Source: Engraulis encrasicolus
Taxonomy: Eukaryota > Chordata > Actinopteri > Clupeiformes > Engraulidae
Length of the DNA: 64,000 nucleotides
Assembly: GCF_034702125.1 (NCBI RefSeq)
Contig: NC_085873.1
Span: 48,179,554 to 48,243,553 of the forward strand
Direction: 5' to 3'
The position numbers were made by a program, and so were the translations under genes. The notes under the pieces were generated by a model. That model was not told where the DNA came from. It worked only from the letters and a program-made list of their open reading frames with translations, and made no database searches. Within the stretch, counting starts at the first letter, position 1. Each line of letters begins with the position of its first letter. Of this stretch, positions 1 through 50,131 are shown piece by piece.

Positions 1-702
1 GTTGGAATGCCACAGCCTACCTGAGTAGGCAGTGCAGGCAGTTCTGAAGGGAAAAAGGGGTCCAACCCAGCATTAGAGAGTTGTTCCTAATGAAGAGGCC
101 GGTGAGTGTAGTTAATAGATTATGGTAGTGCAAAGTGCTTTGAAGAGCAAGAGAATCCGGTGAAATAAACTGTTTTCCTCATATCTTTTACTGGTGTGGT
201 GTTGGCCATTGGGGGGGTGGGGGATGGGGGGTGTTCCGCTGGAGACTGTCACCTTTTTTTCTTTGACGAATTTGCAGGTCTGAGGCATAGGACTCCACAG
301 CGTGTAGATTATGGCATCTGTGGCCCCCATGGCCTTGGCAGAGGCCTGCACTCTCTGAGTGCCTCTCGTTATTACTGTCTTTGGGTGCACACCCAACAAG
401 TCATCAGATGGTAGACAAAGGCCATATACTCTCTTGCTTGTTCTCTTTACCAAGGCTGAAGACACAGTGATAATCCAGTATGTATTGGTGAAAATAATAT
501 CATCATTATAACATAAAAAGACAATGGTGTTATAAACTGGGTAGTGATCTTAGACTTTGCGTTATGTCAATGTGAAGAAGCAATAAAAAAGACAGGTACC
601 AGCGCAGTGCATATTATATACTGTATACCCTCAACCCAACACATTACTGCATTGTTAATACAATAGAGACAAGCTCGTGAAAATGTCAATGTCAGATGTA
701 TG

Positions 703-1030
703 GTAAGTTTATATTAACTTTATGGTAATCTTAACACAGTAGGAGTGAAGCTGTACGCTGTAAAAGCTGTTCTGCTTTCGTCAAAGACTTAAAAACACCC
801 CTTTGGACAATGGATCCATCCAAGTGTATTCACAACCCACCTGGATGGCTGGCAATTTATTATTGTACGTTTATATTAATTTAATGATAATCTTAACACA
901 TTAGGAGTGAGCTCAGCCAGCAAGCTGTAAAACTGTTTTGCCTTCGTCAAAGATTCTAAAAACACAAACCATGAGGCTAGTGGACCCCATCCAAGTGTAT
1001 TCACAAGTCACATGGATAGATGGTTGGCCT
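703..1030. repeat. two-copy tandem duplication, about 165 bp
   Basis: Copies at about 703-865 and 866-1030. Both run from a TTTATATTAA motif through TCTTAACACA and TTCGTCAAAGA to ATCCAAGTGTATTCACAA. They have diverged by substitutions and small indels, so the duplication is not recent. Confidence 0.7.
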
Positions 1031-1079
1031 GACAGTATATTGGCTTCCCTCCACTACTGTTTAAAATGAACTTACACTT

Positions 1080-1166
1080 TTCAAAAGACACCACACACTG
1101 CTTACTGTTCGCTCCGAAAAATAAAGTAAGAAAAAGAACAGTAAGCAGTGTGCGGTGTCTTTTGAA
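1080..1166. repeat. long hairpin (inverted repeat)
   Basis: Arms of 31 bp at 1080-1110 and 1136-1166 begin and end with TTCAAAAGACACC and GGTGTCTTTTGAA. They match except for one position and enclose a 25-bp loop. There is no sign of a transposon terminus or target duplication. Confidence 0.8.
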
Positions 1167-1259
1167 TTTTGTTCATTGTGTTCACCTTCTCCTGCCTCAC
1201 ACCTGCACCTGCATTGCTGAGGGCTTGTGCACAAGGACTCTCTTGAACTTTGTACTTAC

Positions 1260-10582
<9,323 letters not shown>

Positions 10583-10593
10583 CCCTATGGTCG

Positions 10594-10629
10594 CTATAGC
10601 CACGCTTTGGGTGGAATATTCCTGAGCAT
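10594..10629 (-). promoter_or_regulatory. upstream ORF in the lgi1 leader
   Basis: On the minus strand an ATG at 10629 opens a frame of 11 codons (MLRNIPPKAWL) that stops with TAG at 10594, eleven bases before the lgi1 ATG. It is out of frame with lgi1. It matters only if transcription starts upstream of it, which the sequence alone does not show. Confidence 0.5.
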
Positions 10630-12219
10630 GAACCTTAGTGTCCGCCGTGGGAGACTTGCTTGTAAAGATCCGTCCTTCTTGTCTCTTGAATTAGAGGCTG
10701 CTTCTCTCCCTCTTCTTTTTTTTGGTTCTTTACTCTAGACGCCGTGTGATGAATGCAAGTGAGCAGGCTGCGAGTCGCGATGGCTAGGCTGAAATCCAAG
10801 CGATTCGTTCTGCGAGACGCAGCATGGCGATCAGTGAATGGATACAAAAAATATCATAAAAGAAAAGACAACCGGCGGTCAACCACAGTCAGTGCCAACT
10901 TTTAAGGAGAATTAAAACCCAACCAAGTTATAATTCGTGAAAAGCAAAACAGTGGAAAACAACAAAGTCCGTGCGTAAAAACCCACCCCGATGAGCCCCA
11001 CACGACCGACAGACGGCTCTGTCCAAGAATCGCTATCCTTGGGTAGTCTGTGACGTCTGCCTTTTGATGATACGATGAGGTTGACAACGTTGTGGTACCC
11101 TTTCAGAGTAACCCCTGCCAACTGAGTATGGGCTTTTGTCCATGTAGTTTCATTTATGTAGATGGCTCGGTTGAGGAGGGGGATATCCATGAATAATTCC
11201 GGAATATTCATGAGCTTTTTAGTGCACCTGCGACCCACAGAATGACAGCCAATTAAAGGACCCCAAAATTGCAATGGTGAAACACACTTTTGTTTGTGAA
11301 TAGGCTGGATGGAGACACTCAGATCAGGCAAATAGACTATTAGCCTATATGAGTATAGAGTAGGAAATAAAGGTATCCAGTAGCAATAGGCCTACATAAA
11401 TACAGCTGCTAGCCAAATATAGCCTACATTGCACTCTGAATTTAATAGGCCTAAGGGCTATAGCCTAATAAAGACAATTTTACAAGGAGGTAGGCTACAA
11501 TTCGAATCAAAGCCTTAGAATAATCTTCACAGTTCCACGTTTTCGTGCGCTCATCTGTAACAAAGATCACCATTATTTTGGCAGGGTGGCCAGGCAGAGG
11601 TCCTTCCGAGCATCCCCCACCCATCCGAAATAGCTTCCAGAGAACCCCGCATGGAGTTAAAAGCGGAATCTGTCTTGTGTTCATTCAATGGGGGATCTTT
11701 TCTCTGAATCATCTTGGAATACAGTGTAGTTTTGTTCAAAGCCCTGGAAAAGTTGCGCCCCTTCTAACCCCTCCTCCCAAATGGGTCGAGTTATTATTTA
11801 TCAGAATAAAAGATCAGTTGTTCCCCATCGTCAAAAATGAAGCTATGCAGCTTTTTAAAAAATGTGACGACTATACCAGGCTATGGGAATGGAATTGTGT
11901 TGACTTATTTTTAAGCGTTTGCGGCTGTCAATGACTTATTGAAGGGCCATAGGCCTATGTAAAAAAAAAAAAGAAGTCATGTTTATGTCACAAATAGCCT
12001 AACTGTGCTGTGGAGAACTGTGGTATGGTGGGTCCCCATGGACCAGGGTTGTAAATAACCAGAAACCACGCTTCTTTGTATATTGTCAGGTGGGAATTTC
12101 ATTGCCCGTGGAGGGGGAGGGGTTAAACATATCTTTGTCACACCCCTCCCCGCCCCCTTCAGTGCGTCATCTTCCAGCGACATTTCACATGTAAACACAC
12201 CGAATGAAGTATTGGAAAT
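10630..12219. other. shared upstream region of divergent lgi1 and fra10ac1
   Basis: The genes point away from each other with about 1.6 kb between their start codons. This interval therefore holds the lgi1 leader and promoter (left), the fra10ac1 promoter and leader (right) and whatever they share. No TATA box is obvious. Near 12163-12182 the sequence CAGTGCGTCATCTTCCAG combines a CRE half-site (CGTCA) and an ETS core (CTTCC), a common arrangement near housekeeping starts. Unusually few transposons are present. Confidence 0.5.
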
Positions 12220-41635
<29,416 letters not shown>

Positions 41636-41706
41636 AGCAGGATGGTGGTACATGTTTGTGACTCAGTTTTGTATCATATCTGTGATTGTCTGATTACTTT
41701 TTAAAA

Positions 41707-41712
41707 AATAAA
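41707..41712 (+). terminator. fra10ac1 polyadenylation signal
   Basis: AATAAA lies 72 bases after the stop codon and is the first such hexamer downstream. The 3' UTR would be short, about 90-100 nt. Confidence 0.8.
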
Positions 41713-41747
41713 TTCCTCATTCCTGTCATGCTCCAGTCCGTTAAATC

Positions 41748-42078
41748 AGTGGTTCTTAACTTGGGGTGCGGGCCCCCCCTGGGGGTGCGCCAGAGATTTC
41801 AGGGGGTGCACGGAATTTTGTTTGTGTTGAGGTTGTGATAAATTTAGCTAGTAAACATTATAGTTAGACCAAATTAAAGGCAAAGTAAAACATATTTTGG
41901 TCCCCATGTTAAAGTCATTAGGGTATTGATTAATGGTTCAAGCAGGAATCATTGTAATTAATCACTTAAAGAATTTTTAGTGTGAATACACGTGTAGAAG
42001 TTTGGGCTTGGGGGTGCGCCGCTTGTCTTCGGCACAGGGAAGGGGGTGCGTTAAGAAAAAAAGGTTAAGAACCACTGC
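41748..42078. mobile_element. hAT-like MITE (CAGTGGTTCTTAAC)
   Basis: Ends CAGTGGTTCTTAACTTG and AGGTTAAGAACCACTG. AGGGGGTGCGTTAAGAAAA and GGGCCCCCCCTGGGGGTGC match the family at 22676, in the opposite orientation. Confidence 0.9.
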
Positions 42079-42426
42079 GTTAAATGAATCAAAAGGTGTA
42101 TTTCAGATTTTTCATATTTACTAGTTCAAGAAGACCCTTTTGCGCACCTTTGTAGGTGGGCAGGTGCGTAGGATATTATCCCAGTGGGGTGGTCATTCAA
42201 GCGTAAAGAAATCCCGCACACTGTCCATTCCACCAACAAACTTCAATACAACATTTCGGTCATCCGACCTTTTTCATATTTGACATATTGAAATATGTAG
42301 TTTATAAGATGTCTGTTAATATATGGATTTCATTTTTAATTGGGGCCAGACTTTTCTGGCATTAGGAAGAACTGACCATAAGTAGGATGGACAGAATGAC
42401 TTGAACATGACACCTTGAACATGAAA

Positions 42427-42486
42427 TTCCTGAATTTCCCCCTGGGGATTAATAAAGTTACTCTACTCTACTCTACTCTACTCTAC
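42427..42486 (+). repeat. LINE-like 3' tail with (CTCTA)n
   Basis: GAATTTCCCCCTGGGGATTA then ATAAAG and CTCTACTCTA repeats, a characteristic tail of fish L2/CR1-type retroposons. Confidence 0.65.
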
Positions 42487-42704
42487 CTTGGGGCCCTCCT
42501 CAAACCAGTACCTACCATCCTTTTCTACTGCTTGTAGCCTCTTGCCTGGGTAGAGACAACCATACAAGGTTTACCCTCTGTTAGCCCAGGTAGGCAGTCA
42601 TTTTTGACATCCTGATTGCAAAATCACATTTGAATTGTGCCTTTGTGATACATGGAATAGTACCAAGCCCTTAAAATGACATGGGATTGAAAAAAAACAA
42701 CCTA

Positions 42705-42812
42705 AATGTTTCTCGTGTGCACCAGAAACTTTCTCGGGTGCACCAGAAACTTTCACGTAACTGTAGTTTCTGGTGGGCACAAGAAAGTTTCTGGTGCCCA
42801 CGAGAAAACCTT
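42705..42812. repeat. hairpin built of GCACCAGAAACTTTC repeats
   Basis: Tandem GGTGCACCAGAAACTTTC units on the left arm are complementary to GAAAGTTTCTGGTGCCCA units on the right arm, meeting near 42760. Confidence 0.8.
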
Positions 42813-43201
42813 GGGTTTTTAGATGCGTCCGTCTGTATGTCTGTCTGTCGGTCGGTCTGTCTGTAGGTCTGAAACATCTGAAATGCATTCTTGAAAGTGT
42901 TATGCCCTCCTCTGCCCACAAGGCGGCAGTGCATAGACGAACGCATCCTTGTCCGCCTGTCGGACTTGTTTTTACTCTCACAAGTCCTTTTTAAGGGCTT
43001 CGTAGAATAGAAACTTGATCATCAATGACCCCTTGTCTTCCATCACAAGGCCACAAGCAAGAGAAAAGGACGGAGGTATTGGTTTGATGTGTACCCCTAG
43101 TGTGGGGTTGTAAGAGTCACAGCATGCAGACTTTAAAATCACAGCAGCACCAGGTGTGTCCAGGCAGGTAAGGCAGTTAACGGTGGTGACCAGGGATAGG
43201 A

Positions 43202-43829
43202 CAGCCTGATCTCCAAAAATTCCGTGCTCCTGGACACGGATGTTAAGGACAAGAAATCTGTGTCCAGGAGCACGGATTTTGCCAAAATTCCGTGCTCCTG
43301 GACACGGAATTGTTTTCCGTGCTCCTGGACACGGAAGTGCTTTCTATAGGCTATTACCACAGCACTGTGTAACTCTATCATTAGAAAATATATACCAAAT
43401 GCTAATTCTAAACAAATAATGCTATAGCAATTTAAGTTGTGCCCTGACCAAAACATTCCCTTACCTTAACCTGTCATTAAAGACATATTTTTTAGAAATA
43501 TCTTTTCCAGTTGGTTGCTAGGCTATCAAATTCATATAATGAATGAAAGGAAACTAGCTGCGCCCAGACCAAAACAATCCCTAACCCTAACCTGTCAGTA
43601 GGAAATGTTTTTTTTGAGAAAAAATATTTGAAATTAGAAAAATCCTGACAAAACACAAGACTGTGGAAACATAGAGCTGTGGGATTAGCCTATAGAGAGA
43701 GCACTTCTCTGTGTCCATCACGGAAAACAATTCCGTGTCCAGGAGCACGGAAAACAATTCCGTGTTCAGGACACGGATTTTGTGCCCTTAACATCCGTGT
43801 CCAGGAGCACAGAATTTTTGGAGATCAGG
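43202..43829. mobile_element. element with many CCGTGCTCCTGGACACGG motifs
   Basis: Outer ends CCTGATCTCCAAAAATTCCG and TTTTTGGAGATCAGG are inverted. The 18-bp motif occurs about nine times in both orientations, clustered at both ends. The middle is AT-rich, without coding. Confidence 0.85.
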
Positions 43830-43898
43830 AAGTAGGGTACATGTTTGTGACTTTGCTTTTTGTGTCATTTTTGTGCCATTACATTTTTGTACAATTAA

Positions 43899-43970
43899 GC
43901 TCAAGCTCAAGTCAGCTTTTATTGTCACTTTCTTCATATACACAAGACATACAAGGAGAATGCAGTTAAT
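43899..43970. repeat. retroposon fragment (TTTATTGTCACTTTCTTCA)
   Basis: GTCAGCTTTTATTGTCACTT then CATATACACAAGACATACAA is a common fish dispersed repeat sequence. Borders unclear. Confidence 0.45.
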
Positions 43971-44119
43971 GCAATTAAATTACCTATTCCTCTCACACCA
44001 TTGAATGTATCAGAAAATGTTTTCACATTGTGTTTTAGTTTAGTTTTTTTTCTTTTCAATGAAATATCAGACAGAACTATACACAGTCAATATGTTGGCC
44101 AGAATGACTTCAACGTGAC

Positions 44120-44390
44120 ACTTCGGTTCGTATCACGATTTTTGACCTATGGTTCGATACACCCCATGGTTTTTAAATGCATCTTTTTGATGATCGTTTA
44201 TAGGTAGAATAGACTATAAGAGGCCGCTAATAATTTTTAAAAAGTTTACAAATAATAATGATATCTATTGAAGGGTAACCAAACTTTGAAATGGCGTATC
44301 ACAATCACTGCCGTCTTGCATCACGATACAGTATTGTGACTCTTTGTATCTCGATTTCTCGGTTCAATACAATATTGTGACAGCCCTAGA
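44120..44390. mobile_element. degenerate MITE related to 3775-4040
   Basis: Shares TTCGTATCACGATTTTTGA, CATCACGATACAGTAT and AATATTGTGACAGCCCTA with the nested element; its left end is missing. Confidence 0.75.
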
Positions 44391-44446
44391 CCGCAGGTGC
44401 AGGCGCAGGGTCATGCTACAGGACAGCACCCTGCTGTTTGGACTTA

Positions 44447-44741
44447 AAGGGTGCATCTCAATATGTGACCTTGCCTCCTCCACTTGTGCTTGTCTCCTCG
44501 TCCCGCCTCCTGGCCCCTCCTCCGTGGAGAAAACGATAAAGTTTCCCAGCTGTCAGCCTCGCCACAACAACTTTTGAGGGACTGTTTTTCATTCACCATC
44601 CCAATTGCAAATGAGAAAAAGACTTTAAAATGGAGCTTTTGCAAGATATTGAAATATAATGCTGTTGTCAGTGATGTCATCATGACGAGAAGCAAGTGGA
44701 GGAGACGAGTGGAGGAGGCAAGGTCGCATATTAAGATGCAC
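44447..44741. mobile_element. MITE (GGGTGCATCTCAATATG ends)
   Basis: Ends GGTGCATCTCAATATGTGAC and GTCGCATATTAAGATGCAC are inverted. Both sub-termini carry CCTTGCCTCCTCC/GGAGGAGGCAAGG. Confidence 0.85.
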
Positions 44742-44778
44742 TCAGTCACACCACCAGGCAGTTACAGTAGGTATGTTC

Positions 44779-45118
44779 CAGGGCTTGACACTGGCACCTG
44801 CCAACCGGCCAAATGCTGGTAAAACTCTGCTGTGGCTGGTAATACTTTCAGTGTCACTAGCCAATTTGGCTGGCAGCTTATTCCTTGGTATGACACACGC
44901 ATCATAGTAGCCTATATTCTGTTGTTAGCCCCTTGTGTAAAACTTTACACTCATCTTGCTTTAGCACCTCATCTTCAGAGGTAAGACATACACTATCATG
45001 ATAAAGAAAACAAAAACAATTTAAAATGTGTGGCTAGTGGAATACCTGAATGGCTAGTGACATGGAGAAACTACTAGCCACAGTGGCCGGTGGGTGAAAA
45101 AGTTAATGTCAAGCCCTG
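44779..45118. mobile_element. hAT-like MITE (CAGGGCTTGACA), perfect 8-bp TSD
   Basis: Ends CAGGGCTTGACACTGGC and TTAATGTCAAGCCCTG; GTATGTTC flanks both sides exactly. Second copy at 58402-58804; interior TGGCTAGTG motifs also occur in fragments near 23760-23890 and 26942-27010. Confidence 0.95.
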
Positions 45119-45452
45119 GTATGTTCAGGCAGGCAGCAGGTAATGCCTGAAGTGCTAGTGACCACCAGGGCAGGGCGCAGGGTGCAGGGCTTGGCAGGTA
45201 GTAGCCCTTTGCTTCGTGGCAAAGTGGATTACAGTCAGACCATCAGATCAGGCTCAGGATCAGGCTGCTGCTGTAGTGCAGACTGGGGAGGGAGGCAGGG
45301 AGCACCGTGCTGCTGCTGAAAGTTGCGTGATAATTGTTCCTGGATTACCCTGCTGGTGTGAGAGTGAGATTATGACTGATTATGACCTGAGTGTCGCTCG
45401 CTCTGGCTGGCAGGTGGCGGTGGAAAGTCGGAAAGGCTACTGCCTGTTCGCT

Positions 45453-45561
<109 letters not shown>

Positions 45562-45977
45562 GCCATACCATGGGAAGATGCACAGTTATTTAAACCGGAA
45601 ATCAGTGTCGTAATCCTTGTTGTAATTCAGTGTAAATTTAGCGGCAAATTAAAAATAGTGCAAGAGCAATTAACACGACCACAGAGAGAAACATGACTGC
45701 ACACTTTTGTGTTGGCCAAAAACAAGCAAAAAATAGCATTCGCAAACAAAGCAGAGGGATTTTTTAAAGCAAAAAAAATAGAAAAAAGACCTTGAAGTAA
45801 ACTGATAAAAGAGACAAAACATTTTAATCTATAGCTTTTGAAAATGGTTGGTTAATGATGACCAATAGATAGGCATTCTATATCTAGAATTAGCTAAGTG
45901 CTAAAAAGAAGAAAAGAAACCTCTCAAACTGCAAAATGGAACAATTGTTCAAAGGGAAGTTTGTTTTAATAAATCTG

Positions 45978-46055
45978 GGGTGTGTTTCTCGAAAGCGTAA
46001 TTGTTAGTAGGCAAATTGTATCGCAAACAATGAAGTAGCTAACGAGAAATAGACC
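45978..46055. mobile_element. short TTTCTCGAAA element
   Basis: GTGTTTCTCGAAAGCGTAAT at the left and ACGAGAAATAGACCC at the right. GTATCGCAAACAA is shared with 22092 and 60480. Confidence 0.65.
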
Positions 46056-46382
46056 CCTGCAGAGAATACTGTACTACCGCCTGCCCTACAACGTGTGTTA
46101 AAACATCAGTTTTTCCACATTATGCGTCTAAGACTCGCTGATCACGAAAGGTCAAACGTGCATGGTGTGACCCCCCCACGTTGTGAAGTTCGAAGGTCAT
46201 GTGTCTGGGCCGTCAGCCACTTATCCGATCGTCTTGTCCCTTAAGCCTGATTTATTGGCCGGGTTAATCCCCTGGCACGATGCAGTTGTGTGGGGAGGAA
46301 GAGGAAGAGGAAGAGTGAGGAGGAAGAGGAGAACTCTTAAGTAGCTTCCCTCTCCACCCTTGAGCTGCCTGCTGCTGTACAT

Positions 46383-46902
46383 ACACTGTAAAACATTGCA
46401 GTCAGTCAAATGTAAAAAAAACTAAGTTGCCCTGCTGCCTTAAAGGGACACTGTGCAGGAAATGTGCAGAAAAAAGGTATTGCAACTATGCTGCTCATTG
46501 AAACTGGGCTGCCTATTGCCAAATTTGACCTTTTCATGATAGTAGTAATAAACTAATATTTTCATGTATGGCCCAAGTACAGTCGTTTTTGCAGCTAATT
46601 GGCGTACCATGGAGAAGATCCCCCTTTTCATGTATGAAAAGTGCAAATTTTCCAGTCATAATGAATACTTAAAATTTGATGCTGGTGGTAAGTATTCATG
46701 AAAAAGGTAACATTAGTGAATAGGCAGCATGAATTCGGGAAATAAACAACTAAAAATCTCACACAGTGTCGCTTTAAGTTAACTCAACTTGAGAAAGCCT
46801 CGAATTGAGTTAAGTCTCAAGTTGAGTAAACGTTCAAACTTAAGGCAGCAGGGGAACTACCGTTTTTTTACGTTTCACTGGCTTGCAATGTTTTACAGTG
46901 TA
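46383..46902. mobile_element. MITE (ACACTGTAAAACATTGCA ends) with nested MITE A
   Basis: Outer inverted ends ACACTGTAAAACATTGCA and TGCAATGTTTTACAGTGT. Sub-terminal CTGCTGCCTTAA/TTAAGGCAGCAG are also inverted. MITE family A (46440-46777) sits inside. Confidence 0.88.
46440..46777. mobile_element. MITE family A, nested copy
   Basis: TTAAAGGGACACTGTGCAGG to CACAGTGTCGCTTTAA, inside the element at 46383-46902. Confidence 0.9.
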
Positions 46903-47196
46903 TGGGTTTGTGGTAACCGTTTGCGAAGAAAGTCTGTTAGGGAAACAAGGGGAAAATAACCACTGAGGAATATTTAAACTTTTCAAAATAATGAATTATT
47001 ATTTATTTTGTTTTGTTTACATTTCTTTGTAATCATTTACAGGTAGAGACGTACAGTGGTATTTTTTCATATACAGTATGTCGACTAGGACCTTTCAAAG
47101 AAAAAAAATAGTATAATTTGTACCTATACAAAGTCATATAACATTTTAGAACCCCGCACACGTGTCCACATACTCTCCAAACAGAGGAAATGCATG

Positions 47197-47235
47197 CACA
47201 CACACACACACACACACACACACACCATACACACA

Positions 47236-47322
<87 letters not shown>

Positions 47323-47328
47323 CACATT
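47197..47328 (+). repeat. (CA)n
   Basis: CA tract interrupted by CCATAC, ACCACA and AAAC. Confidence 0.97.
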
Positions 47329-48229
47329 TCAGACACGCAATCGCTTGTCTCAATCTGGTGCTTGAGACAGGATTAACTCTTCACACCATGCTCTCTCTCT
47401 CTCTCGCTCTCCCCTGCCTTTGGTTGTCCCTCAGGCTCAAGTGTCACCTTCCTGCCCTCTTCTGGGAACTCCTGTTGTGGTGAACAACACGTTACCCAAC
47501 ATGGAGGCCGTTCGGGACATGCTAATTGGATAACAAGAGTGATTGATTTGATTCTCTCCTTCACCTCCCGCCTCCCACTTCCCACTTCCCAGTCTCCGTC
47601 GCTGTCGACATCATCGCCGCCGCTTCCAATTCCAACCAGAGATGAATTAAGAAGTAGAAGTACTACTTTTATGGATGCCATTACAACAGTTTGGTATTAC
47701 ACTAGTAGTTTGGTTAATGCATAGTTGTAATGACATCCTCAAGAGTCCTTCTACCTCTACTTTACACTGTACATCTCTGCTGCCAACCCAATCTCTAATC
47801 CAGCCCATCCTGCCAGCCCTTTATCCGATCAATGGCAGGATGTAACACCATTTTGACATTTTACATAACACAGTACTTCCCCCAAGCACCCCACTCCACT
47901 GGCCTTCAAGCTGTCTTAACTATCAACCCCGAAAACACTGCCCCAATGACCCAAACTTTGTTACTTCAGACAACGAGACCGACAAATAAATGATCCATTG
48001 CTCTCCCAAAACTTAAGGAGAGATCACAAGTCCCTATATCCTCCCTGTGTTATCATTTGGTGACACAACAGTCTTAACATAACACTAGGAAGTGTCACAA
48101 TAACAAACATTATGACAAACTGTCATGAACACCTTTGGGTGGAAGCTTTTTACCTGGCTTCCATTGTGTATAACCGCATCCCACCGCACTCTCGATTAAA
48201 AGGTGCCAAACATAAACAAAAACTGTGTG

Positions 48230-48337
48230 AAATTGAAAGAAAAATGTCTGCACACTTAAATCGGTCCGAAAGCTTTTCCTATCATCAAAAAGAACACAAA
48301 GGGGATTTAAGTGTGCAGAATTTTTTCTTTCAATTTT
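48230..48337. repeat. hairpin with 33-bp arms, flanked by direct repeats
   Basis: AAATTGAAAGAAAAATGTCT then GCACACTTAAATC is complementary to the arm at 48304-48337. TTTACCTGGCTTCCATT occurs just outside on each side (about 48151 and 48338). Confidence 0.85.
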
Positions 48338-49199
48338 ACCTGGCTTCCATTCGAATTGCCTTGATCAAGACAATTTTCAATAGACTCCAGTCTTTGTGCC
48401 CAGGATTTCTTCGCTTTGCTGTAGCGCAGTCTATGAGTACAGTATATTTTTTTCACATACTTTTTTTGTGTTTCATGTTTGACCAACATTTGATAGTCAT
48501 TAAAAACTAAGTAACATGTCATATGTCCTATTTCTGCTTGTGGCACAGTCTATTTGCTGCATAATGTTCAATCAATACAATGACATATTAGTAATAAATA
48601 GTATGGAATAAATCAATATGATATAAATCACTATCTGATCTCTCAAACCAAAACAAATTGGCACGGATCTGTGCCCACCAAGGTGCCCCAGTAACTTTGT
48701 GTAGAGAGGCACAAATGCCATCTTTAACGCCAAACAAGCGTGGCTGTCAGCAGCACCAACCAACCAATCAATCAATCAATCATCAGCCCTGTGTCCATTA
48801 ATTCACTTTGTTTTTTAAATAAGACAAAAAGTACAAAAGTGTCGTATCTGGTCATACAATCAAAAATATATATAACATTTTAAAGAACTATAACATGCTG
48901 GAGATGAGACGTTGATATAGCCAGGGCTGTCCATCATTGTGATATTATGATGATGGATGTGGCCTACAGCTTCCACATCCAGAAATCCAGAGATACAGGA
49001 AGCTCCTGTGTTTCCCTACTGTCAGATCAAAAGAAGACTTTTGATTCGATTTGGAAACATCTTCAGTCTAGTCTCAAAAAAAGAAAGAAAGTCCAGCTGC
49101 TTTCAACTTTTACTTTTTTGAATAATGAATCCGAATGAGACAATATAGTACAGTTCTGGTTCAAGCTCAAGAGTACTGTTATGTGTAGGCCCACCCAGA

Positions 49200-49295
49200 G
49201 GTGGATACACCGGACTTAAAAACCTGCACTTCCTGGACAAACTGGACTTTAGAACCTGCACTTCCCGGACAAACTGGACTTAAGAACCTGGACCC
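49200..49295. repeat. three tandem ~33-bp units
   Basis: AACCTGCACTTCCTGGACAA then ACTGGACTT repeats three times with small changes. Confidence 0.75.
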
Positions 49296-49898
49296 GTCCA
49301 GGCCAGGCCAGAACTGAAAAATTATTTTGTATGCAAGGTCAAAACATCTTCTAAGCCTCAGAAATAAGAAGACAAAAATAAAAGATACATTGTCAACAGA
49401 GCACAAGGACTAGTTATTATACATGAAGTGCCAGTTATGACGATGGTAAAACGTGGTAGCATTAAAGCACCCAATTCTCAATATTTGACTTAGTTAGCAT
49501 TGCAAACATTGCAGAAACATTTTCAACTCCATACCCACCAACATATGCACCATTGTGTAGTCTTGCGTGCATGAGTGGCTCTTGAGTGTTAATATAGCTT
49601 TAGTTTTTTTCTGTTTGGTTCTGTCTGGCATCATGTTAAGCATTTTCAGCATTCTCTGCCACTGTCTCATAGCGACGACAGCTGCTTCATGGGTAGACTT
49701 CATCGGTTTTGGGGGAAAAAACAAAACAAAAACGTGAGCAGTGAACATGGATATTCGTGTCACTACAAGCAATCCATATTTCATGGCTTTGAAGCTGACA
49801 AAAAAACGATCCAAACACAATCAAACCCCTATATGTCCACTTGGTCCAACATACAATGTAGACTCACTGGGAAGCTAAATGTGCACTGATGCTGCATT

Positions 49899-50057
49899 CA
49901 AAGATTTCAAAAGCAGGGGACAAATAATAAAATAAAATAAAATAAAATAAAATGAGAATAAATAATTAATTGTCCTTTGCAAGATTTCAAAAGCGGGGGG
50001 AAAATGAAATAGAATAAAATAAAATGAGAATAAATAATTGATTGTCCATCGTAAGAG
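49899..50057. repeat. tandem duplication in the pde6c 3' UTR region
   Basis: Two copies of about 80 bp: AGATTTCAAAAGCRGGGG, an (AAAAT)n run, GAGAATAAATAATTRATTG and TCC. They begin 75 bases downstream of the pde6c stop codon (minus strand). Confidence 0.85.
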
Positions 50058-50131
50058 TCGCTTCGTCTTCTTGCAGACTCTGTCTCCCATGATGCACCAC
50101 TCCTGCGAGTGATGGAGCCTCCACCGCCCGT

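Larger units (their letters stand above)
1..1259. other. lgi1 intron 5, part inside the window
   Basis: No exon is visible in this stretch; in lgi1 orientation it lies downstream of exon 5. It holds a G-rich run near 207-235, an old duplication (703-1030) and a hairpin (1080-1166). The exon that should follow, coding for the leucine-rich-repeat C-terminal cap, was looked for and not found, so it must lie left of base 1. Confidence 0.7.

Noticed and set aside
1..1259. lgi1 exon 6 (leucine-rich-repeat cap, CDCKLKWL-type)
   Set aside because: Searched on the minus strand left of exon 5; no matching coding stretch or splice pair, so it must be outside the window.
10912..11331. 139-codon minus-strand frame upstream of lgi1
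   Set aside because: No recognised similarity, no codon pattern, overlapped by another frame on the same strand; kept only as part of the upstream region.
42773..42994. Frames with VCLSVCLS / TDRQTDRQ repeats
   Set aside because: From a short CTGT tract (42836-42868) and the hairpin at 42705; not coding.
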